In this document: positions 57,342 to 64,000 of the stretch, piece by piece
Layout of the letters: each line of letters starts with the position of its first letter
Numbering within the stretch: position 1 is the first letter of the stretch
NCBI GenBank assembly: GCA_963844315.1
Contig: CAWJOC010000030.1
Span: 115,829 to 179,828 of the forward strand
Direction: 5' to 3'
Length of the DNA stretch: 64,000 nt
Source: CAWAVN01 sp963844315
Lineage (GTDB): Bacteria > Planctomycetota > Planctomycetia > Planctomycetales > Planctomycetaceae
Program-made: the position numbers and the translations under genes
Notes under the pieces: generated by a model
Databases searched by the model: none
What the model was told of the DNA's origin: nothing
What the model saw: the letters and a program-made list of their open reading frames with translations, nothing else

Positions 57342-59468
57342 TCATCGCGAGCGGACGGAGGTCTTGCCGCTACCCTCTGGCACAAGGTGCAACGTCTGGC
57401 TTGAAACCGATTCGATCTTGGCACGCGAATAGAACAGCGGAAAATACCGGCCCTGAGCCCACATCTCGAACAGGTCTCCATAATGCGGCCCTTCGGGATC
57501 GCCGCCTTGGCCGGGCGTGTTCGTCGCGAGGGCCGCATCCCAATCCCCCGTGTCGATAATGACCCGAAACGTTCCACCTGAGGGCTGGTTGTCGCTGCTG
57601 CCCGTATTGTTGACCGTGTAACTGTTCCCGCCGCGCGGAAGCGGCCCGACATTGAGTTTCGCTTGCCAGAAGGCATTGACGGCGGTGCTCAACGGATGCC
57701 GAAGCTGAGCGTGCTTGTAGTTTTCTTGCCCGTAATGCCACAGGTCCATGTTGTTGCCGAGCCGCTTTTGGAGTCCTTGGACGGCTTCGGAAAAACTTTC
57801 GATCAGCAATTGATCGCGACCGGAAAGCGGATCCTCGCCGAAGCGGCCATCGGGCGAAAGGAGCCAATCGATCATCCGCTTCATCGAAAGCGGCACAAGG
57901 AATTTCCGCGCCGCTTCGGGCACGAACCGCTGTTCGATCTGGGCCACGATCCGCCGTTCCCACGCCACATAAATCCCCGCCTCCACCGAATCGCGGTCAA
58001 GGACAAAGTTCCAATTCATGAGCCGCTTTCTGGCTTCCCGAAGCGTTTCGGACTGGAGCGGAAGATCGCGGAGCAAGGGGACCAGTGTTCGGGCGGGGAT
58101 CGAGAGTTCATCTTGCTGAAGGGACATGTGATCCCTGTGGTTGAGCTTCCGCCCCGAGGCCAACACTTCCCGCACTCTGGCCCCGCGATAAGGATCCGCC
58201 CAAGTCCAGCCGACCATCGCGCGGTGCGGATAGTCCTTGGGAACCAAGTTTTCGTTGGAGGTGTTCCAAAAGCCGTGTTCCGGATTGAAGACGTTCGGCA
58301 ATTCGCGAATAGGCAGGTAGCCGTCCCACTCGAACCGCCCATCGCCGGGGACGGGAAGCAGCCCGCTCCAATTCGGGCGGAGAGGCGAGATGCCGGCCGC
58401 CTGCCAACCGATATTTCCCTTGGCATCGGCCCAGACCATGTTCTCGCCCGGCAGATGGCTGTAGGAGCAGGCGGCGCGGAATTCTTCCCCAAGTCGTCAC
58501 CTGGCACATCCGCAGGCTGGCGAGGTACGGCGCAGCCTCCCGCTTCCAGCCAGCCCGCCCGCAGAGCACACGCGACATGGTTTTGTGGATCCGCATAGAT
58601 CACGGGACCATGCCGAGTGAATTTCAATTCCACCTGCACTTCGCCTTCGCCCTTGATTGAGAGACCTTCCCTGATGATCCGCATTTCCTCCCAATCGCTT
58701 TTGTAACGGTATTTCGTGGGTTCCGTCGGATGAGTTTCATAGATGTAGAGATCCTCTGCGTCGATGCGGAAGACTGTCAGCCCCCAGGCTCCGTGTTCGT
58801 TATGCCCGATGGACACGCCCGGAAGCGTCGGTTCGCCGCCGCCGATGACGTTCCAACCGGGCGCAGTCAAATGCACGAAGTAACGCAGCGACGGCAGATG
58901 GAGCACGCGATGCGGATCATTCGCCAAGACCGGAAAGCCGCTTTCCGTCATTTGGCCTCCGACCACCCAGTTGTTGCTCCCAATGTCCCGCCCGTCGATG
59001 CCCGCATGGATCGCCGCTTGCCCCGATGTGATCGATCCAAGCATTGATTCCCTCTGTAAACGCGGTGATGATCGCTTCGCCGCGCGGATGATAGTGGTTC
59101 AGCTCCTGTTGCATGTCGCCGCGAAATCGGAGGAGTCTTGCACCCATGTCACGCTCCAACTCCCTGCGGCCCAGGATTTCGGACACGGTCCCGGTGGCTT
59201 GCCTTCGCCAGAGTTCAAACTGAAACAAACGGTTCCGGGCGGCGTGATAGCCTTGGGCGAAAAACAAGTCGGTTTCGCTTTGGGCCGTGATATGCGCCAC
59301 GCCCCAACGGTCCACCCGGATCTCGACGGGGGCTTGAAGTCCGGCGACTTCGAGTTGCTCCGCAGGTTCCTCGGCAATCACCAGCCCCATCCCCTGACTC
59401 AGAACGAGAAGCCAACACGACAGTATCAATGTCAATGGCGAAGTGAAGCCAATCCTGCATGGTTTCAT
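57342..59468 (-). pseudogene. Penicillin acylase family Ntn-hydrolase, with internal deletion and frameshifts
   Basis: ATG 59468, signal peptide (PLTLILSCWLLVLSQGMGLV), alpha-chain start VEIRVDRWGVAHITAQSETD and LFFAQGYHAARNRLFQFELW. Near 59045 the frame changes and, only ~20 residues after TEGINAWIDH, reaches the autocatalytic site GSNNWVVGG (Ser nucleophile) and LANDPHRVLHLPSLRYFVHL. In intact members ~100 residues separate these points, so a segment of the alpha chain is missing. A second frame change near 58440 continues MVWADAKGNIGWQAAGISPL, FEWDGYLPIRELPNVFNPEH and GGNSYTVNNTGSSDNQPSGG, TFRVIIDTGDW, ending 57342-57344. The family cleaves amide bonds of acylated amines such as beta-lactams or homoserine lactones. 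The deletion suggests loss of function. Confidence 0.8.
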
Positions 59469-59793
59469 CCGGCGATCTCCGAAGGACAACACCATCGTCG
59501 GCTTGCCAAGATACTCCTTCACTCCCGCGCTGTCCAACCACGAGCTGTGAGTGCGAAATGATCCATGGAACCGTTGGTACCGCACCAGAATGAGCCCGTG
59601 AGCGGGTTGCGCCGCCTTCTCGGGGGCGGGCGGGGTCTTCGTGGGAGCGGAGGCCGCGCAAGATTTGTATGGTCAATTTGCGCGGCTCATTCGACCTATC
59701 CCGTGTCATCGCTGAGATTGACCACCTTGCCTGCCCGGCGTATTGTCGAAAGAGATTGTTGCGAGAAAAACAAGTTCGGCTGGAGGGCCCCGG

Positions 59794-60248
59794 ATGGCGA
59801 AACTCAACCTCAACGGCGAGCGGCTCATCCGGCTGCCTCTGGTGGATACCAAGCCAAACTCCCTTGACGGGTTCTGGCGGTGGGTCGAGTTGCTCGCCGC
59901 TGATGACGACAAGGGGGCACTGGAGGCCCTGCACTGGCGGAAGGGGACGAAGGGGACGAAGTGGACGCCCGAGGCCCTCAAGGATTGCATCACCACCTTC
60001 TGGGGCGGGAACAACCCTTGGTCCGTGGTCGTGCCGAATGAGCGTCTGGTCGGGATCATCAACGACGCGGCCGAGTTCCAGCCGCGGAACGCTAAGGGCT
60101 GGGCATGGTTCCTGGCGCAGGTGCCGGTGACGACGGAGCCAGCCGATCCCAAGGACGACAAATCCCGCTCATGGGGGTCGCCAGCTCGTTCTTCGTGCGG
60201 CAGCTCGGCGGGCATTACGTCCTAGTGCATGAGATCTTCCACCTGTAA
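59794..60248 (+). CDS. Hypothetical protein (3' frameshift)
   Basis: ATG 59794 follows CTGGAGGGCCCCG. Reads MAKLNLNGERLIRLPLVDTK, NSLDGFWRWVELLAADDDKG, WTPEALKDCITTFWGGNNPW and FLAQVPVTTEPADPKDDKS; an indel near 60170 restores MGVASSFFVRQLGGHYVLVH and EIFHL, TAA 60246-60248. ~151 residues. The layout (W-rich helix, 'ALHW..GTKWTP', C-terminal strand ending '(V/L)LHxIH.') resembles small single-domain proteins often found as orphan immunity-like genes in planctomycetes. No family is claimed. It is divergent from the acylase gene. Confidence 0.6.
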
Positions 60249-60500
60249 CGTCCTGGCACAGAGATCGAAGGAGACACGATTACCCCGGATGTAACCTTAG
60301 TCGTAATCTGATGGGAAAGGCTTCCGCAATGAAGGTTCCCACTTCACAAAAGACGAATTCCGAATGTGGATAATTGCCCGCATCCATTCAGTTTTGGTTG
60401 ACGAGGCGATTACACAAATTGCCTAAGACAGGCATTTTGGCCCCCGTAATCACGTTTTGAAAACGTTTTCAACCACTCGGCGGACTGTCGGGCATTTGTT
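60249..60500. other. Intergenic stretch with an operator-like palindrome
   Basis: About 250 bases without a gene. TTGAAAACGTTTTCAA at 60457-60472 is a perfect 16 bp palindrome identical to that at 38888-38903. The adjacent downstream gene is only a fragment, so any regulated gene may have been lost. Confidence 0.45.
60457..60472. promoter_or_regulatory. Perfect palindrome, operator-like
   Basis: TTGAAAACGTTTTCAA, identical over 16 bp to 38888-38903, in non-coding DNA upstream of the methyltransferase fragment. LacI-family repressors bind palindromes of this shape, but no such repressor gene is in the window. Confidence 0.4.
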
Positions 60501-60690
60501 TTATGTCACAGCGGCACTGCTCATGGTGTCGTCAAACTGGCTGATCGGTATCACGAGCGTGATCGTCCTCGGCTTCCTCGCCGTGCGGACGCCGAAGGAG
60601 GACAAATACTGATTGAACGGTTCGGGAAGCCGTACCGGGAGTACATGGCCTGGACGGGAAGGTTCATTCCTTGGAGAAGCGTGAGGCAAC
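60500..60690 (+). pseudogene. Isoprenylcysteine methyltransferase-like (ICMT/PEMT) C-terminal fragment
   Basis: The frame VTAALLMVSSNWLIGITSVI, VLGFLAVRTPKED meets a stop at 60610-60612; with one base corrected it continues EEDKLIERFGKPYREYMAWT and GRFIPW. This is the C-terminal signature of membrane methyltransferases of the isoprenylcysteine carboxyl methyltransferase type (R...EE..L...FG..Y..Y...T.RFIP). Only the last membrane helix and tail are present; the first three helices are missing. A 5'-truncated remnant overlapping the start of the DUF2293 gene. Confidence 0.6.
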
Positions 60691-61500
60691 CCCATGGCCG
60701 TCGCCGAACACCGTCCGATCCGCAAACGGGCAAGTCCTGAGCGTGCCCGAAGGTTGGGTCTTGCTTCCGCCCGGTGATGCCGCCCTGACCCGGCGAGTCA
60801 AAGCCGCGGGCGAGCATTGGGTCGTCCAGGAGAAGAAAGGCCGCAAAGTCTTCTCCCGCGGCGTCTGGGCACCGGCAGACACGATCGAACGGATTCGCGC
60901 CGAACTCGAAATCGAACGCTCCACCGAAACCTACGCCAAACGCAAACAGGCGGATGCCAAGCGGCGGGAGAAGGCCCAAGAGGTTTACGTCGAGGATTTC
61001 TTCGGGGCCGTCGTGGCATTTCTTGACTTCCATCCCGATCACTCCGATCTCGCACAGCGGTTGGCCAAAGCCGTCACCGAACATGCCACGCCGGTGGGCA
61101 GCGGCACCGTCGCCCGCACGAAACGCATCCCGGTCGAGCAAAGGGCCGAGGCGGCGGTGATCGCTTGGATGCGGCACCAGACGACGGGCTACGACGACAT
61201 GAAGATCGCTCGCGTCAAAGGCGAGCGGCGGGAGGTTCGCCGGATGCTCGCCCAGAGGTCGAAGGAGCTGCTGGCCCAGTATCGACGAGGTGAAGCCTGT
61301 GGGGAACACTGCCCCTTGCAACGTGCCCTTTCCGCGTCCGCCTCCGGGAGAATCAAGGTAAAGGCGAATCTCGCAATCAAGGCGACTGAAGGAATCCATA
61401 TCCGCCAGTCTTTCCGGTCCATGGCTTTCCAGAAAAACTTGACCTTGGCCCGCGGGTTCCGCAAACTCAGCAAAAGCCTTTCCCTTTTGTCTGGAGACGG
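60671..61500 (+). CDS. DUF2293 domain protein (3' end unresolved)
   Basis: GQVLSVPEGWVLLPPGDAAL and TRRVKAAGEHWVVQEKKGRK open the family, followed by VFSRGVWAPADTIERIRAEL and EVYVEDFFGAVVAFLDFHPD. RAEAAVIAWMRHQTTGYDDM and KIARVKGERREVRRMLAQRS are the DUF2293 domain proper, ending near LAQYRRGEACGEHCPLQRAL (61330). The frame then stays open into the next gene with no family similarity, so the true stop was probably lost by an indel after ~61335. The start is uncertain: TTG 60671 is the first in-frame start; ATG 60694 is in another frame. The domain is thought to bind nucleic acid; function unproven. Confidence 0.65.
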
Positions 61501-61502
61501 AG

Positions 61503-62278
61503 ATGCTCGGAGCGATCGCAGGCGACATCATCGGCTCGGCCCACGAAGCGGCGGGAACCAAGACCACGGAGTTTCCGCTGTTCGACGAGTATGCCCGCTT
61601 CACGGACGATACCGTGCTGACCGTGGCCGTCGCCGAGTCCCTCCTCACGGGGACCGACCTTGTGGACACGCTGCACGAGTATTTCGACCGTTATCCGCAG
61701 GCCGGCTATGGCGGGTCGTTTATCGGCTGGGCCCTCAGGCGGGAGCGGGAACCCTACGGCAGTTGGGGAAACGGTTCCGCGATGCGGGTCAGCCCCGTCG
61801 CCTACGCCTACGAGGCGCTGGAGGAGGTGCTTTGCCACGCCGAGCGGACTGCCGCCGTGACGCACAACCACCCCGAGGGCATCAAAGGAGCCCAAGCGAC
61901 CGCCGCGGCGGTCTTCCTGGCCCGCACGGGATCGGACAAGGACGACATCAAACAGTTCGTCGAGGACCGCTTCGGCTACGATCTCTCGAAGCCCCTTCGG
62001 GCCATCCGCCCAGCTACCTGTTCGACGTCTCGTGTCAGGGGTCGGTGCCCGAGTCGTTGGTGGCGTTCCTGGAGGCGGCGGATTTCGAGGAGGCCGTGCG
62101 GAATGCGGTCTCGCTGGGCGGCGATGCCGACACGATGGCCTGTATTGCGGGGGCCGTCGCGGAAGCGTATTTCGGCATCCCAGAGGAGATCGAGCGGCAA
62201 GCCCTCTCCTATTTGAATCAGAAACTGCGGCAAGTCGTGGACGAGTTGCGGAGTCGATTCGTCAGACGGAAACTCTGA
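61503..62278 (+). CDS. ADP-ribosylglycohydrolase family protein (one frameshift)
   Basis: ATG 61503 after GGAGACGGAG. Starts MLGAIAGDIIGSAHEAAGTK, then the metal-binding signature RFTDDTVLTVAVAESLL, GNGSAMRVSPVAYAYEALEE and THNHPEGIKGAQATAAAVFL. An indel near 62010 shifts frame to SYLFDVSCQGSVPESLVAFL, followed by NAVSLGGDADTMACIAGAVA, the second metal site (GGDxDT), and ends at 62276-62278. ~259 residues, normal for DraG/MacroD-like ADP-ribosylglycohydrolases of the short bacterial type. It removes ADP-ribose from proteins or nucleic acids, and both Mg-binding motifs are intact. No partner ADP-ribosyltransferase is nearby. Confidence 0.9.
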
Positions 62279-62293
62279 AGAAAGGGAAGGCCG

Positions 62294-64000
62294 ATGATTT
62301 ACCGCTCATGGCTGATTGCCGCGGCGTTCTGCTGGGCGGTCGCGGGCCGCTTTCTCCGTTGCCCTCTGCCTCGGAGACGGTGCGAGTGACTTCCCATCCC
62401 CCGACTCGGCCTTTACCAACGCCCACCTATCGGCCTTTGCCGAAAGGCCCGATGTGAGCTCGTCGACGGGGGGAATGGTTCGGATTCAAACCGCCGGCAC
62501 CAAGACCGGGCCCTGGAAAACTCTCCCGCATGCGTTCGGACAACTCAAGCCGGGGGATACACTCGTGCTGCGAGGTGGGGTGTATTTCGATCACTTGACG
62601 CTTGACCGCTCGGGCACGGCGGACGAGCCGATCACGAATTCGTGGCCATCCAGGCGAGTTGGTGGTCCTCGATGAGCAGGAATCCCGTCTTCCAGACCAC
62701 GCCCCGACGGCATGGGAGACCTCTCCCGGCGGCAGGGAGAATTTCGCTCGACCGCCACTTATCCCGACCTGGGCGGGCACGACGAGCAGACGAACGTGTT
62801 GGGCCACTTCGGCGATTCTTTGGTCCCGCTCCACGGCTATCGGTTTCGTGGCAATTTGCGGAGCGACAATCCCTACTGGAACATCACCAGCAAAGTCGCC
62901 GACGAGCAGCACGTCTACTGCGGACCGGGGCTGTGGTACGACCTCGACACAGGGCCGGATTCATATCCGGCTGGCTCACACGAAGCTGCCCGGATTGGGC
63001 GAGGACAACTACCGCGGCGAAGCTGATCCGCGAAAACTGCCCTTGATTATCGCCGGTTTCGCGGGCGGTCCCGTCTTGAGCCTCGAAAGCGTGCGACATG
63101 TGCGTTTGCAAGACCTGGTGCTGCGAGCAGCGGGAGGCGACTCTCGACATCCAGGGGTCGGCCCGCATCGAGATCGACGGCCTGACGGTTTACGGCGGGG
63201 CCAGTCCCATTCGCGTGCAGGAGACCCTCGGACTGCGGATGCGGCACACCGCTTGCCGGGGACTTGCCGCCCCCTGGACGTTGCCGCACAGCCTCAAATA
63301 CCGGGCCATCGAGTCGCGATTGTTCTCGGCGAGCGGTTGGGGACCGACCGGAGCCGACAGCCGGGATTTTGAGATTGCTTACTGCGAGTTCACGGATTCG
63401 GTCGATGGCGTATTCCTCGGCAACGTGGGCGGCGTGCGGTTCCATCATAACCTGCTGGACAACGTCAGTGACGACGGCATCTTTCTCACCGCGACGACCG
63501 GATACGATGGCCTGACGCCCGGCGGCGATGTGCAGATCGTTCAGAACCGGCTTTCCCGCTGTCTGACCACGCTGGCCTTTGGCGTGGGACACGGACGGCA
63601 AAAGACGATTGCCGAGGGCAAGAAACAGACCGGCAAAGGGGTCTGGGTTTATCGGAACGTGTGCGACTATCGTCGTCCGGTGATGTATCACTGGCCGAGC
63701 GGCCCCGAGGCTCCGCAGGACATCACCTCCTTCGGTCGCTTGGCCAGCGATCACGGTGGTCCCGCTTGGGAGCCGATGTGGATTTACCACAACACCATTC
63801 TGGCTGGCGACCCGCCCCGCTACGACTACGGCACGGACGGCCTGGGGAAGGCCATGGGGCGGGGAACGTCGCGGCGAGTGTTCAACAACATCATTTGCCA
63901 AATGCAAGGTCTGCCTGGGCAGAGCCTTCCCGACTCCGCGACCGATTTCCAAGCGGATGGAAACCTGTTTTGGAGTCTCTCCGAGGGAGACACCTTTTCG
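62294..64000 (+). CDS. Right-handed parallel beta-helix protein, exported (partial, frameshifted)
   Basis: ATG 62294 (GGAAGG upstream) gives a signal peptide MIYRSWLIAAAFCWAVAG. Frame changes near 62345, 62640, 62700, 62945 and 63135 connect TGPWKTLPHAFGQLKPGDTL and VLRGGVYFDHLTLDRSG (pectate-lyase-like start), GLWYDLDTG and IEIDGLTVYGGASPIRVQET. From ~63140 one frame stays open to the window end: DFEIAYCEFTDSVDGVFLGN, VGGVRFHHNLLDNVSDDGIF, NRLSRCLTTLAFGVGHGRQ. These are beta-helix coils of the NosD/polysaccharide-lyase type. The gene continues beyond base 64000. Polysaccharide binding or cleavage outside the cell is likely; catalytic residues cannot be assigned. Confidence 0.8.

Noticed and set aside
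60671..62278. One 535-codon protein joining DUF2293 and ADP-ribosylglycohydrolase.
   Set aside because: The middle part reads the hydrolase gene out of frame. The hydrolase has its own ATG and ribosome-binding site at 61503, so the long frame is produced by a frameshift.

Overview
The window looks like a chromosomal segment of a planctomycete, probably from the Gemmatales or a relative. The evidence is family content: Hanks-type kinases with WD40 or DUF4384 tails, an ECF sigma factor, a TPR-CHAT protein, a DUF1559 pseudopilin-like protein, PQQ and HEAT propellers, DUF1080, a neutral ceramidase, and a giant Calx-beta/FG-GAP surface protein with the planctomycete 'LLEDRTLLAA' N-terminal motif. 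The genus cannot be assigned from this sequence alone.

Layout. 1-9 kb: a partial propeller gene, a kinase-WD40 gene running by an apparent frameshift into a HEAT-PQQ frame, and a decayed PQQ/esterase remnant. 8.4-14.7 kb: a coupled operon of ECF sigma factor, membrane kinase with DUF4384 tail, and membrane TPR-CHAT protein. 14.7-19.5 kb: DUF1559 protein, small membrane protein, coiled-coil/winged-helix protein and prolyl oligopeptidase. 19.5-24.3 kb (minus strand): a compact ubiquitin-like conjugation module consisting of a beta-grasp modifier, an E2-like/zinc-finger/JAMM fusion, an E1-like ThiF protein, a small protein and a sliding-clamp-like protein, preceded by a leader hairpin. 24.4-26 kb: IS91-type transposase fragment and non-coding DNA. 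26-33.9 kb: giant surface protein. 33.9-38.6 kb: decayed DUF1257/DUF2997 copies flanking a large serine recombinase, then a sigma-like regulator with the same kind of leader hairpin.

39-46.3 kb: a tRNA 3' fragment, then a three-gene operon of TIR-inactive STAND protein, MoxR-type AAA+ ATPase, and a membrane protein whose cytoplasmic effector-associated domain is fused to a five-CxxCH multihaem cytochrome. 46.5-50.1 kb: a second copy of the winged-helix block, a ceramidase, and a complete ISAs1-type insertion sequence with terminal repeats and a 10 bp target duplication. 50.2-56.4 kb: small basic proteins, an HNH fragment, a DUF488-like/DUF5131 pair, an LRR protein, and remnants of a second serine-recombinase element. 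56.4-64 kb: DUF1080 protein, broken penicillin acylase, hypothetical protein, methyltransferase fragment, DUF2293 protein, ADP-ribosylglycohydrolase and a parallel beta-helix protein leaving the window.

A striking global property is the number of genes split by single-base frameshifts (at least 30 breaks). Many are so clean that assembly indels are likely, but several loci (PQQ/esterase, acylase, HNH, IS91, DUF1257 copies) are also truncated or deleted and look truly decayed. Frameshifted genes are given here over their full reconstructed span, with the break stated.
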